From assembly GCA_019912315.1 (NCBI GenBank), contig JAIOJA010000013.1:62001-126000 (forward strand): a stretch of 64,000 nucleotides of DNA. The letters are read 5' to 3'. Made by a program: the position numbers and the translations under genes. Source of the stretch: Planctomycetota bacterium. Its GTDB lineage: Bacteria; Planctomycetota; UBA8742; UBA2392. Shown here in pieces: positions 40,988 through 50,347 of this stretch. The notes below the pieces were generated by a model, which ran no database searches, was not told the DNA's origin, and was given only the letters and a program-made list of their open reading frames with translations. The first letter of the stretch is position 1. Every line of letters begins with the position of its first letter.

Positions 40988-43655
40988 CGCCCTCGCGAAG
41001 CCGTACCCAAAGTTTGTGCAACTCCACCACCACGAACACGCTCAGGCTGATCGCGAACATGACCAGCCACATCTTCATGCTCACGGGCTCGAGCCCAAGC
41101 AGTTTCTGCGTCGGCTCCCAGTGCATGGCCAGCAGATGCACGCCCTGTGCCAGCGCCGCGCCGCCCAGCAGCCACGGGTTGCGCAGGGGCGAGTTAACCC
41201 AGCCGCTGCGACGCTCGCTGCGGCAGTTGCCGATGTGGATGTTTTCGATCAGCACCAGCAGCAACAGCACCACGTTGCTTGCGGCAAACACGCTGAAACC
41301 CGCGACTGCAAGCAGGTACCAGAACGTCCCGCAGATCGACGCGCCGATCACCAAACTCACGATCAGCGTGCGTATAACCATCAAGCGGTTGAATATTCTC
41401 TCTCCGGGCGCGCGCGGCGGGCGCCCCAGCACGTCGGGCTCGCCGGGCTCCATTGCCAGCCCGATCACCTGCAAGCCCTCCGTTGCGAGGTTTGCCCACA
41501 ACAGTTGCACGGCGGTCAGCGGCATCGGCAGCCCGATACTGATGCAGAAAAGGATCGCGAACACCTCGCCCAGTCCGGTCATTACCAGCAGCGCAACAAC
41601 ATTGCGCACGTTGTCGTGGACGATGCGCCCTTCCTCAATGCCGGCGACAATGCTGGCGAAGTTGTCGTCCGTGATGACGATGCCCGCTGCCTCCTTCGCA
41701 ACGTCCGTGCCGCGCTTGCCCATGGCGACGCCGATGTGCGCGGCCTTTAGCGCGCCGGCGTCATTGGCGCCGTCGCCGGTCATACTGACCAGCTCGCCCT
41801 GGCGTTGCAGGGTTTGCACGAGGCGCAGCTTGTCCTGCGGAGTGACGCGTGCGAAGACGTTGATCTCGCGTGCGACGCGGTCGAACTCGTCGTCACTGAC
41901 GCCCTCGAGGTCGCGGCTTGTTGCGGCGCGGTCGTTTTCGTCGGCGATACCCAGTTCACGCGCGACCGCCAGCGCCGTTTTCGCGTGGTCGCCCGTCGCG
42001 ACAACGACGCGTACCCTGGCGCGCTTGCAGGCGGCAACGGCCTCCGCGGCCTCGGGGCGCGGGGCGTCTCGCATGGCGATCAGCCCGAGAAAGGTCAGAT
42101 GGTCAGGGTGTTCGGGTACGTCGTCGGCGATGTTATCGGCAGCTTTGCCGCGCGCGACGCCCAGCACCCGCAGCCCCTGTTCGGAAAGCTCATCAATGTG
42201 CGCGCGCACGGCGTGGTGATCCAGTGCGACGACGGACCCGTCGGCAGCCATCGCGTCGTCGCACATGCCCAGCACGCGTTCAGGCGCGCCCTTCAGGTGC
42301 ACCGTGACGCCGCCTTCACCCCGATTAAAGCTGGCGGCGAACTGGCGCTCGCTTTCGAACGGGAGGGTTGCCGCCTCGGGCATCTGTTGGATCAGCTTCT
42401 CCCGTGTGAGCCCGTGCTTGCGACTCGCGATCAGAATCGCGGCATCGGTAGGGTCTCCGGACACCGCGACTTCATCGCCGTGGCGCGCGATACTCGCTTC
42501 GTTGGCGACGCAGGCAGAAACCAGCAGGGCGTCGAGCGCCCTGTCGTTCGCGGCACCCTTAAGCGCCGTCAGTTGGCCATCCAGTGACCAGCCCGCACCC
42601 GAAACCGCGAACACCCCGTCTGTCGTCGCGATGCGCGTGACGGTCAACTCGTTCAACGTCAGCGTGCCGGTTTTGTCCGTACAGATCACCGTACAAGAAC
42701 CCAATCCCTCCACTGCTTCCAGACGGCGTACCAGCACGCGGCGCGACGCCATGCGTTTTAGACCGATGGCGAGAGCCAGGGTAATTGCGACGGGCAAGCC
42801 CTCGGGAATTGCCGCCACGGCCAGCGCCACCGCCATCAGGAATGTTTCGACGAACGGAAAGCCGCGCCCCATGCCTACGCTGAACACAACGGCGCACGCG
42901 ACCACGGTGCCGATGGCTATCTGGCGGCTCAGCTTCTCCATGCGCAGCACCAGCGGCGGCTTGCCGCGCGTCGTCGCTTCGAGGCTGCGCGCGACGCTGC
43001 CCAGTTCCGTCCGTGTGCCGGTTGCCGTGACGACACCGACGGCGCGCCCACGCGACAAGGTTGTGCCCGCGAACAGCATGTTCTTGCGCTCCGCCGGTAT
43101 GGCTCTGGCGTCGTCGATCGGCTCCAGAATCTTGCTGACCGCGAGGCTTTCGCCGGTGAGGGGGGCTTCATCGACGCTGGCATCGTGTTCCTGCACCATG
43201 CGCATGTCGGCGGGGATGCGGGCGCCGCTCTCGAGCCATACGATGTCACCTACCACCAGTTCAGCGGAGTCGATCTCGCGTAACTCGTCGGCGCGTTCGA
43301 CGCGTACGGTGGCGCGCATCAGAGTGAACAGGCGGATGATCTCACGCTCGGCCTTTACTTCCTGGAAGAACCCGATCAACGCGTTGAACACCAGCACGGC
43401 ACCGATGAACCCCGCGTCAGCGAAGTCACCGAGGGCCGCGGACACGATGGCCGCGATCAACAGCACGGCGATCAGGGGTCCTGCGAATTGACGCAGTAGA
43501 ATAATCAGCCATGAGGCACGCTTCGGTGGGGGAAGTTCATTGGGGCCGTCACGTTTCAGGCGCGAAGCGGCTTCGTCTTCACTGAGCCCGTCCAGGGAAG
43601 TATCGAGGCGCTTGAGCGTGTCGGCAACCGTCAAGGTATGAAACGCATCTGGCAT
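40968..43655 (-). CDS. Cation-transporting P-type ATPase, calcium (PMCA/SERCA)-like
   Basis: An 895-aa pump. The N-terminal cation-ATPase domain (LKRLDTSLDGLSEDEAASRL) is followed by the actuator loop APLTGESL (near 166), the P2 helix AAIPEGLPVAITLALAIGL and the phosphorylation site CTDKTGTLT. The hinge is MTGDGANDAGALKAAHIGVA, and four C-terminal helices follow. The PEGLP motif places it in the type II group (Ca2+, Na+/K+ or H+/Mn2+ exporters). Ion choice cannot be fixed from sequence. A 22-bp hairpin lies just upstream of its start. Confidence 0.92.
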   Translation of the reverse strand: MPDAFHTLTVADTLKRLDTSLDGLSEDEAASRLKRDGPNELPPPKRASWLIILLRQFAGPLIAVLLIAAIVSAALGDFADAGFIGAVLVFNALIGFFQEVKAEREIIRLFTLMRATVRVERADELREIDSAELVVGDIVWLESGARIPADMRMVQEHDASVDEAPLTGESLAVSKILEPIDDARAIPAERKNMLFAGTTLSRGRAVGVVTATGTRTELGSVARSLEATTRGKPPLVLRMEKLSRQIAIGTVVACAVVFSVGMGRGFPFVETFLMAVALAVAAIPEGLPVAITLALAIGLKRMASRRVLVRRLEAVEGLGSCTVICTDKTGTLTLNELTVTRIATTDGVFAVSGAGWSLDGQLTALKGAANDRALDALLVSACVANEASIARHGDEVAVSGDPTDAAILIASRKHGLTREKLIQQMPEAATLPFESERQFAASFNRGEGGVTVHLKGAPERVLGMCDDAMAADGSVVALDHHAVRAHIDELSEQGLRVLGVARGKAADNIADDVPEHPDHLTFLGLIAMRDAPRPEAAEAVAACKRARVRVVVATGDHAKTALAVARELGIADENDRAATSRDLEGVSDDEFDRVAREINVFARVTPQDKLRLVQTLQRQGELVSMTGDGANDAGALKAAHIGVAMGKRGTDVAKEAAGIVITDDNFASIVAGIEEGRIVHDNVRNVVALLVMTGLGEVFAILFCISIGLPMPLTAVQLLWANLATEGLQVIGLAMEPGEPDVLGRPPRAPGERIFNRLMVIRTLIVSLVIGASICGTFWYLLAVAGFSVFAASNVVLLLLVLIENIHIGNCRSERRSGWVNSPLRNPWLLGGAALAQGVHLLAMHWEPTQKLLGLEPVSMKMWLVMFAISLSVFVVVELHKLWVRLREGATPSRT

Positions 43656-43683
43656 GGCGGAATGCTAGCGCCTTCGCGCGTTG

Positions 43684-43731
43684 ACACAATTGAAACGCGC
43701 CCACCATACGGCGGGCGCGTTTCAATTGTGT
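43684..43731. terminator. Near-perfect 22-bp hairpin between ispH and the P-type ATPase gene
   Basis: Arms 43684-43705 and 43710-43731 match with one mismatch (left starts ACACAATTGAAACGCGCCC); the loop is 4 nt. It begins 4 nt after the ispH stop on the minus strand. No T-run follows on either strand, so it is either a U-less terminator or a folded RNA element in the leader of the ATPase gene. Confidence 0.6.
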
Positions 43732-43734
43732 GAG

Positions 43735-44685
43735 TTAGTTTACCGCGACGGCGCTGAAATGCTCAACGAGCATGTCGCGGGCCTGATCGATAAGCCAGTT
43801 GGGTGTGCTCGCGCCGGCGAGGATGCCGATGCGCTGGGCATGGCGCAGCTTTTCGAAATCAATCTCTTCGGGCTTTTCGATCAATTGCGCCTTGGCGCCG
43901 AAGCTCTCGGCCACGATCGCCAGCTTTTTCGTGTTGCTGCTCGCTTTGCCGCCGATCACGATCACGTGGTCATTGCGCTTGGCGATAGTCTCCGCATCTT
44001 CCTGGCGCTCCGTGGTGACGTAGCAGATGGTGTTGAATACGCGCACTTCCTGTGCCCGCGCCAACAGCGCGTTCACGATCTCGTTCACCTTCTTGAGAAT
44101 CAGTGTGCTCTGCACCACCACGCCCAGCCGGCGCTTGTTGCGCGGGATGTTGCCGATGTCGTGCAGCCCCTTGATTACAGTGCCTTCACCCTTTGCGTAG
44201 GCGAGAATACTGATCACCTCAGGGTGCTTGGGGTCGCCGATGATTACGACGTGGTACTTCTGTTTGTGCAGCAGCTGCGCGTAGTTCTGCGTCACGCGCA
44301 CGTAAGGGCATGTCGCGTCGATCACTTCCGCGCCCTTGGCACGGAACTGGTCCTGTACTTCCGGCGGGACACCATGGGTTCGGATGATGACGGTCGCGCC
44401 TTCCTTCGCGCGGTCGTCCTCTACTTCTTCAATGTAATCCACACCGTATTCGCTGTTGAGCAGGTCGATCGTTTGCGGGTTGTGGATCAACGGCCCGAAT
44501 GTGTACACGGGCCCGTCCTTGGTGTTCGCTGTAGCCACCGTCTGCTCATAGGCGCGGTCCACGCCCCAGCAGTAGCCGCTGTGCTTGGCGATGTTGATTT
44601 CGATGTTACCGGCCTGATAACGCGTAACCTCGCGCAGGTCGCCTGTGTATTTGTTGTGACCCATCTTTGCCCTTGTTCCAACCAT
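43735..44685 (-). CDS. ispH: 4-hydroxy-3-methylbut-2-enyl diphosphate reductase
   Basis: A 316-aa Fe-S enzyme of the last step of the MEP isoprenoid pathway, making IPP and DMAPP. The three cluster cysteines are in SGYCWGVDRA, IDATCPYV and FNTICYVTTERQE. Catalytic landmarks include YTFGPLIHNPQTIDLL, RTHGVPPEV and the late GGKASSNTKKL and GASTPNWLI. The start is uncertain: ATG 44685 (CGGAG upstream) or ATG 44664 (MGHNKYTG). Isoprenoids may connect to the desaturase-like enzyme at the left edge, but distance makes this speculative. Confidence 0.94.
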   Translation of the reverse strand: MVGTRAKMGHNKYTGDLREVTRYQAGNIEINIAKHSGYCWGVDRAYEQTVATANTKDGPVYTFGPLIHNPQTIDLLNSEYGVDYIEEVEDDRAKEGATVIIRTHGVPPEVQDQFRAKGAEVIDATCPYVRVTQNYAQLLHKQKYHVVIIGDPKHPEVISILAYAKGEGTVIKGLHDIGNIPRNKRRLGVVVQSTLILKKVNEIVNALLARAQEVRVFNTICYVTTERQEDAETIAKRNDHVIVIGGKASSNTKKLAIVAESFGAKAQLIEKPEEIDFEKLRHAQRIGILAGASTPNWLIDQARDMLVEHFSAVAVN

Positions 44686-44874
44686 ATGCGGGCTCCGTAA
44701 TGTGCACAGATTTAACTGCGCCAATCGGTCGCCCCCCACACGTGCTTATCGTACCAGACACTACACGAAGGTTGAACTTTCCGGCAAGAAAATCGGATCA
44801 GTTTGGTCCGGATTAGACGAATCACGCCCTGAAGCGTTTCAAAAACGGCGTTATAGTGGGTGCCTGAGGACCTC

Positions 44875-46785
44875 ATGAGGATTGCGGACAAACTCAACTC
44901 GTTCCCGGTGATCGCGGTCGCGGCCTTGCTGCTGGCGGCAGTGACGGGATTGGTAGTCGGGTTCGCGTCCGTGGACAGCCCGTCGCCCGCCATCCGGGGC
45001 GGCGACACCGAGCTTGTCAATGATAACCGCTCTGTCGGCGGCGGGCCGCTGAGGAACCTGCCTGGTGGCTCGGGCAATGCCCGCAACCCGCGGGGCAACC
45101 GTGTCGGGGACGGAAACCGCGGCACGGAAGAGGGAGGCCATGGCGGCAACCGGCGGGTTGACCCGGCGGACACGGGCAACAATGGCGGCACTGGGACATA
45201 CCCTCCGATCGAAACGCCGGGTGAATTGCGCAAGCTTCCGGAGGGGCGCGTTGACGAAATCCAGACCGTACCGCCCTTGCAGGAGCCCAGCTGCGCGATT
45301 CAGGTCGCGGTGACGGACGTTCATGGCAATCGCCTGCCGTTCGCACTGCTGGCGCTGGATGTCAGCGCGGGACCCCTTGGATGGCACGGCGTACCTCAGC
45401 AGCCCAAGAATGTGCCCGAGGAACGGGGCGTTTTCCGGTTCGAGCAGTTGTTTCCGGGGGAGTATCGCATCCGCAGCCTCGCGTCGAACTACAAATCAGA
45501 AGAGCACTCCGTGCGCCTGACACACGATGGCGCTGAAGAAAATCTTGCGCTGGTGTTGCAGCCGCTGGATTTTGGGGTGGTCGAGTTCTATCTGCACTTT
45601 GAAGACGGCGAAGTTCCCGAAGAAGTCGAGTTGCGCCTGAACAGGCACGGGCAGGAGGACACCACCAGCCTGGGCCGTTTCGGCAGACACGACACCGGCA
45701 GTGCCGTTACCGTGGGCTCGGGTGTGATTCCACCAACACGCTATCGCCAGAAAACCGAGGCGGGCGGCATGGTCAAGGTGACGCTCGCGGTCGGCCAACG
45801 CACGGACGTAAGCTTCGCGGCCACACGGGGCGAAATTCTGTATCGGGCGGATCAGTCGGTTACCCCGACAATGGGGCTGTCGCAGCAGGAAGTTGTGCTG
45901 AAGCCCCTCGCCGACGGCGAAGAGGATGACTTCCGCAGTGGCGGCGCGATCACGGTGGGGCAACTGGCCGTCACCCTGACCATCGGTGGCAAAAAGGGCG
46001 AGTTCAAACAAGTGAACATTCGTAAGACCATTGATGACTTCAGCTACCGCGTGCCCAGCACCACGGACGGCAACAAGTTTGTGTGGCAGGGAATCGTAAG
46101 CGGGCGCTGGTTTCTGGTGGCGGAGTCGCCCGAGTTTCACGCCCCATACGTGAAGGAAGTCGAGGTCCAGGGCGAAACGGTGCTCAGCCTCGACATCGTG
46201 AAGGGGCACCTGCGCGTCATCGCGAACCGTGAAAGCGGCGCGCCCGATCCGACCAGCGGTGAAGCCCGCTACCGTGTTCGTCTGCGCCCCATGGGCAGCG
46301 GCACGGTCGAGCGCGCCTACAACGGCAACCTGACCGGTAAGCAGAGCGACCACATCGATTTCTTTGTGCCCGCGGGCGACTACGACGTGCGCGTCGAGTC
46401 ACCAGAGAACTACGCCAAGCTTGCCGTTTCCCCGGTGGAGCAGTCGTTCAGCATGGTCGCCGACGGCGAAATTGCCCTCAGCTATACGATCGCGCCCGCG
46501 GCGACTTTGAAGTTTCGGGCTGTCAACTCCGTCGGTGCGCCAATCCCCAACGTTGAGTACCTGATCACTTTCCACCCGGCCGGCGCCGTGCCCGAGAGCG
46601 AAAAGAGCAAGGTGGAAAAGGGTGCCTACGACGGAACCTGCGAAACGGGGCTCGCCCCGTCGGGGCCGGTGTACGTGATGATCTGGTCCCACAGTGAGAA
46701 CTGGAACGAGCCCGACAAAGTGTTCCAGGTAAATCTGCCCGCGTACGGCACAACGGACCTTGGTGCAGTGGTTGTCCAGCCCTAA
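44875..46785 (+). CDS. Membrane-anchored protein with carboxypeptidase-regulatory-like modules, unknown function
   Basis: A 636-aa protein. The N-terminal membrane helix (VIAVAALLLAAVTGLVVGFA) is followed by a Gly/Asn/Arg-rich linker (about 35-110). Beta-sandwich modules follow: IQVAVTDVHGNRLPFALLAL with FRFEQLFPGEYRIRSLA near 140-205, HIDFFVPAGDYDVRVESPEN near 490, and a last module starting LKFRAVNSVGAPIPNVEYL. It resembles the 12112-14391 protein in style but has no PDZ. The start is set by GAGG 6 nt upstream. Probably extracytoplasmic. Confidence 0.7.
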   Translation: MRIADKLNSFPVIAVAALLLAAVTGLVVGFASVDSPSPAIRGGDTELVNDNRSVGGGPLRNLPGGSGNARNPRGNRVGDGNRGTEEGGHGGNRRVDPADTGNNGGTGTYPPIETPGELRKLPEGRVDEIQTVPPLQEPSCAIQVAVTDVHGNRLPFALLALDVSAGPLGWHGVPQQPKNVPEERGVFRFEQLFPGEYRIRSLASNYKSEEHSVRLTHDGAEENLALVLQPLDFGVVEFYLHFEDGEVPEEVELRLNRHGQEDTTSLGRFGRHDTGSAVTVGSGVIPPTRYRQKTEAGGMVKVTLAVGQRTDVSFAATRGEILYRADQSVTPTMGLSQQEVVLKPLADGEEDDFRSGGAITVGQLAVTLTIGGKKGEFKQVNIRKTIDDFSYRVPSTTDGNKFVWQGIVSGRWFLVAESPEFHAPYVKEVEVQGETVLSLDIVKGHLRVIANRESGAPDPTSGEARYRVRLRPMGSGTVERAYNGNLTGKQSDHIDFFVPAGDYDVRVESPENYAKLAVSPVEQSFSMVADGEIALSYTIAPAATLKFRAVNSVGAPIPNVEYLITFHPAGAVPESEKSKVEKGAYDGTCETGLAPSGPVYVMIWSHSENWNEPDKVFQVNLPAYGTTDLGAVVVQP

Positions 46786-46869
46786 GTGCGGGGTTGCACC
46801 GCACCGGTAGACCATTGGCAAGGGCGCCCCTGTCATTGATAATCACCTTCCCCTCTGAATCGACCACAC

Positions 46870-48177
46870 ATGCGTAAAGCCTGGGCCATTTTGCCGTTGC
46901 TGTTTGCCGCGCTGCTGGCGGGTGCGGTCTTGCACCGCCCCACCGTAAGCGCCGAAGACGTGATCGTTCGGGCGCTTGACGCGTCAAGCATGGGCGCGAC
47001 GGTGCAGGTCGGTGATTACGCCTGGGTCGAGTCGGCCGGTATCGGCATTCAGCTTCCGCCCGCGCCGCCTTCGGAGGCCTTCCCGCGAATGCTGGCGGGC
47101 AAGGCGTACGACGGTACGCGCTCGGCTGCGCTGTACGAGCTGGGAAGCGACGGTTTCGGCGGCATCAAGCGCGAACTGGAAGCGGACGGGGTGCGCTTTT
47201 CCGGCAGCGAATCTCGGCCATTCCGTCCACGGCGGTACCCGAACGAGTTGGCCGCGCAGCGCACCATGCTGACCTTCAATGATCCCCGGCGTGGTGCGAT
47301 GCTGGACTGGCGGGCCTCGGGGCGTCACTTCGCGGTTGTAGTGATTGATGGCAGCGAGGACGCGGCGGGGCGACAACTGGACGAGTTGATTCGCGAGCTG
47401 GTGCAACTGGAGGGTGTTGAGGTTGGCGGCGTGGCGCCGTTGTTGTTTCGGGGGCGTTACACGTGTGTGCTGAACGGCTGGAGCATTGATGGGGAGCGCC
47501 TGCGCCGGCGTGAGGCGCAGGGCTGGATGGGGCTGCGGGTGTTTCAGGTTCCCACCACGGACTATGAGAGTGTGGACTGGCTTCAGTTTGAGCTGGAGGG
47601 CAAGCTGAAGGACGCGGGCTACAAGCGTTTGGCGGGCCAGAGGCCGGTCATTCTGAGCGCGGAGGGTTTTGTCGGGGAGTACTCTGGCGAAGACGGTTTC
47701 GTGCAACGGATTGCCTATGCCATGGTTGACGGGGGGTACATGGTGGCGCTGATGGAGGCGCCGGAGGCGCTGCGAAGCTCCCTGAACGAGCAAATGGAGG
47801 CGTTTGTTCGGACCCTGCAGGGCACTGGATTGAGCACCTTCGCTGCCGCGACGCCCCTTTATTTCAACCAGGTCAGCAAGCTGCGCCCGCATGTGTGGCA
47901 GGACGGTCGCCGGGTGCTGTGGGGTGTGCTGTTTGACGATGGGCGGCAGCAAGCGGTTCTCTGGCGGCAGGACGCCGTGAAGTGGGATATCCGGATGATG
48001 CGCGGTAGTGAGATCATTTTCGAGCGCGCCGGCGAGGTGAACAGCAGCCGGGCGCTGAACCCGCTGGTGGACGCCGACGTTCGCGCGCTGGTATTGCCGG
48101 AGAACTTCCGCGAAGAAGTCGAAATCACCATCAACATCGGCGGGCTGACGGCCAAGTCGCGCCTTGTGATCAAGTGA
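46870..48177 (+). CDS. Secreted protein of unknown function
   Basis: A 435-aa protein with a signal peptide (AWAILPLLFAALLAGAVLHRPTVSA written in part: AILPLLFAALLAGAVL). The body has repeated alpha/beta features such as FAVVVIDGSEDAAGRQLDELI and a related later stretch MVALMEAPEALRSSLNEQME, suggesting two similar halves. A beta-rich C-terminus ends INIGGLTAKSRLVIK. No known domain is recognised. It lies 84 nt after the modular protein gene, with a small 6-bp hairpin (46786-46804) in between. Confidence 0.65.
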   Translation: MRKAWAILPLLFAALLAGAVLHRPTVSAEDVIVRALDASSMGATVQVGDYAWVESAGIGIQLPPAPPSEAFPRMLAGKAYDGTRSAALYELGSDGFGGIKRELEADGVRFSGSESRPFRPRRYPNELAAQRTMLTFNDPRRGAMLDWRASGRHFAVVVIDGSEDAAGRQLDELIRELVQLEGVEVGGVAPLLFRGRYTCVLNGWSIDGERLRRREAQGWMGLRVFQVPTTDYESVDWLQFELEGKLKDAGYKRLAGQRPVILSAEGFVGEYSGEDGFVQRIAYAMVDGGYMVALMEAPEALRSSLNEQMEAFVRTLQGTGLSTFAAATPLYFNQVSKLRPHVWQDGRRVLWGVLFDDGRQQAVLWRQDAVKWDIRMMRGSEIIFERAGEVNSSRALNPLVDADVRALVLPENFREEVEITINIGGLTAKSRLVIK

Positions 48178-48216
48178 CGGATGCAATCGTTTGTTCCAGA
48201 ATGGTAGTCTGCAAAC

Positions 48217-48606
48217 ATGGCGACATGGGTATTGCTGGTGGTTGATCTGGACGGGCCCGAGCCTGCGCGTACGGAGTTTTTCGCCGCGATCGACATGACC
48301 GGCTGGACGCGCATTGAGGACATGAAGGGTTGCTGGTACGGGCGCCTGGGACGCATGAACTGGCGCCAGGCGATCATCGCCGTAGAGCGCATGTTGGAAA
48401 TCGCGGCGCTGAGCTCAGGTATCGAGCGCGAGGTGCCGTTCGTGATTCACACCGGCGAAAGCGCGCCGCACTTTGGGCGCGTGGAGGCCGCCGGCGACAT
48501 GGCCAAAACGGTGAAGCAGAACCGTCGCAAGGTCTACACCAAGCGCCTGCCGACAGCCACGAAGCGCATCCGTGAGCCGGAAGGCCCAACCGGTAAACCG
48601 ACTTAG
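48217..48606 (+). CDS. Small hypothetical protein with a basic tail
   Basis: A 129-aa protein without signal peptide. The first 100 residues look like a compact alpha/beta fold (WVLLVVDLDGPEPARTEFF, then RQAIIAVERMLEIAALSSG, then PFVIHTGESAPHFG). The last 30 residues are Lys/Arg/Pro-rich (KQNRRKVYTKRLP). Family not recognised. Its stop overlaps the end of the frameshifted lipoprotein gene on the other strand by 4 nt. Confidence 0.55.
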   Translation: MATWVLLVVDLDGPEPARTEFFAAIDMTGWTRIEDMKGCWYGRLGRMNWRQAIIAVERMLEIAALSSGIEREVPFVIHTGESAPHFGRVEAAGDMAKTVKQNRRKVYTKRLPTATKRIREPEGPTGKPT

Positions 48607-49140
48607 CCAATCCGTCTTAAATCGAGCAGCAGCATAGCCACGTGCCGTTCGAGCGCCGCCACGGGCAAGCAATTCCGGACACCCCGCTCGCGCTGCCGCC
48701 ACCAATCACCAGCTTTTCCTGCCCAATAGTGACTTCGCCGGTGAAGAACACGCCGGCCGGCGTGCGGATGGTTGTGATCGCGATTGACATCTGCCAACCG
48801 TCGCGTCCGCCGAGTTCGATCCGTACCGGCGCGCCCGGGCGACCGCACTGAATGGGGCTGGCGATGACCTTGACGTGTCCGGAGTCCTCACGCGTGAGCA
48901 CCGAACGGCGCGTGCGGGAGGGATTACGGTACTGAATTCAAGCTCACGGAAGCCCTCGGGCATGAGGTGCCTGACTTCGTACAAGTCAGTCTCGAGCACC
49001 GTACAGAAGCACAGCACAGAATCCGCCGGCAACTCGGTTCGTACAATCTCGCCGCCGCTGGTGTACGCGGGGCCGCGGAATTCAGGCAACGCGGCACAAC
49101 CCGCAAGCAGCAGTGGAGCAAGCAGAAGGGAATGGCGCAT
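48603..49140 (-). pseudogene. Frameshifted lipoprotein gene
   Basis: The 5' part encodes a lipoprotein signal (LLLAPLLLAGCAAL) and about 80 sensible residues. Near 48901 the frame breaks: a single missing base in GG would restore RAVR joined to VLTREDSGHVKVIASP, whose frame then reads well to GGGSASGVSG. A second shift near 48665 would be needed to reach the plausible end ALERHVAMLLLDLRRIG (stop at 48603). Two indels within 240 nt point to decay, or to local assembly error. The original function is unknown. Confidence 0.6.
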
Positions 49141-49662
49141 TATGGCCCCCTATTGAAGTTGGCAGACAACTCTGCCCGTACTCTGCAACGTCATTGTGGG
49201 CCGTTGCGCACAGCGCTTGCTCTATTTTCTGGCGGTGAGGAGAAGGGGGAGCAGCAGTCCGGGAACTCTGATGAGGTGACTGCCGGCTCCCCCCTGGTCG
49301 GGCGGCGTATCCCCACGATGCGAGCCGCCCTGGACGGCTAACGATGAATGCTCAGGGAGGCATCGTTACCGCCGTGCGCCGCTACCCTTTGCGTCCAGGT
49401 GGTGAGAAGGTAACGGCGGAAAATCAGTGCGATCTCACACTTCGATGCAGTTGCAACATATGCCTCTGCAACTGCCGAGCGGGCATAACATTAGGAGTCA
49501 CTCCTGATCGGAGGAACTCCGTCTAACGCGTGGCTACGAAGGTGATTCCGCACTAGCGGCTCAAGAGCAAGTCGCGAGCCGAAAACAGTCAAGAAAACGA
49601 CCACATGCATAGCTCTATTGCACCGATCTAATAAAGACCGAAATACACCAAGTGCCGTGCGC
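49141..49662. other. About 520 nt without a recognisable gene
   Basis: I see no convincing coding frame. The stretch holds several possible RNA stems: AGGGGGAGC (49244-49252) with GCTCCCCCCT (49286-49295), and CGTTACC with GGTAACG around 49370-49415. A further palindromic stretch GGAGTCACTCC lies near 49495. Base composition is more AT-rich than its surroundings in the right half. It could hold an RNA gene, the remains of the neighbouring pseudogene, or plain intergenic sequence. Confidence 0.4.
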
Positions 49663-50304
49663 CTACTTGCTGCCGTCCCAAGTGGGTTCGTCCGGTGGCT
49701 TGGACGGGTCGGGCTCTGCGGGCGGGGCGATGTCGTCGCTGGCGAAATCCTGGTACTCGGTGACCTCAGGTGCCCCCTTCGGGACGTCGTCATTCTGCGC
49801 AAGGCGTGCCGCCGCGGCCTCTGCGCTCATCGCCGTGTATTTGTCCGACGCGCTGCGAAGGCGTTCGCGAATCTGTTGCTGCTTCTGCTTGCGTACCTGG
49901 CTGTCGCGTCGGGCCTGCTCCGCCTTTTCGACGGCCGCCTGCAACGTTTCAAGCAGCGCCTTGGATTCGTAGGGCGAGTCCAGCACATCGGTGATGCCCA
50001 GCAAACTCCGCAGCTTCTCAACCGACTCATCCAGGGGGCCGCACACCATGATTACCGGTACGGGACGCGACGCGGTGAGTTCCGCCATGTTCTTCACGGC
50101 CTGCATGGCGGGCGCGGGCACGCGACCGGCCTCGAACACAAGAAAGTGCGGTGTCATCTGTGCGACCGCCGCCAGCGCGGCTCGCGGGCCCGTGACGGCC
50201 TTGGCCTTCAACCCGACCGCGGCGTTCAACACCGTGGATGCGGCATGCCCGATTTCCTCGGACGCCACCAGCAGGACACCGCGAGTGATGTTCTCGGTCG
50301 CCAT
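49663..50304 (-). CDS. Degenerate receiver-domain (pseudo-REC) protein
   Basis: A 213-aa protein. Residues 7-125 have the CheY-like order of strands and helices: GVLLVASEE, then HFLVFEAGRVPAPAM, then VPVIMVCGPLD, then ITDVLDSPYESKALLETLQ. The phospho-acceptor aspartate is replaced (FLVFEA), as is the lysine of the KP motif (DSPY), so phosphorylation is unlikely. The tail (about 130-213) is a charged helix, then Pro/Asp-rich. It is the last of five minus-strand genes starting with the haem lipoproteins, 43 nt after the HD gene. Confidence 0.6.
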   Translation of the reverse strand: MATENITRGVLLVASEEIGHAASTVLNAAVGLKAKAVTGPRAALAAVAQMTPHFLVFEAGRVPAPAMQAVKNMAELTASRPVPVIMVCGPLDESVEKLRSLLGITDVLDSPYESKALLETLQAAVEKAEQARRDSQVRKQKQQQIRERLRSASDKYTAMSAEAAAARLAQNDDVPKGAPEVTEYQDFASDDIAPPAEPDPSKPPDEPTWDGSK

Positions 50305-50347
50305 GAGACTCTGTTTTCCAAAACGCGGGGCCGCTGGCAAGACCCCG

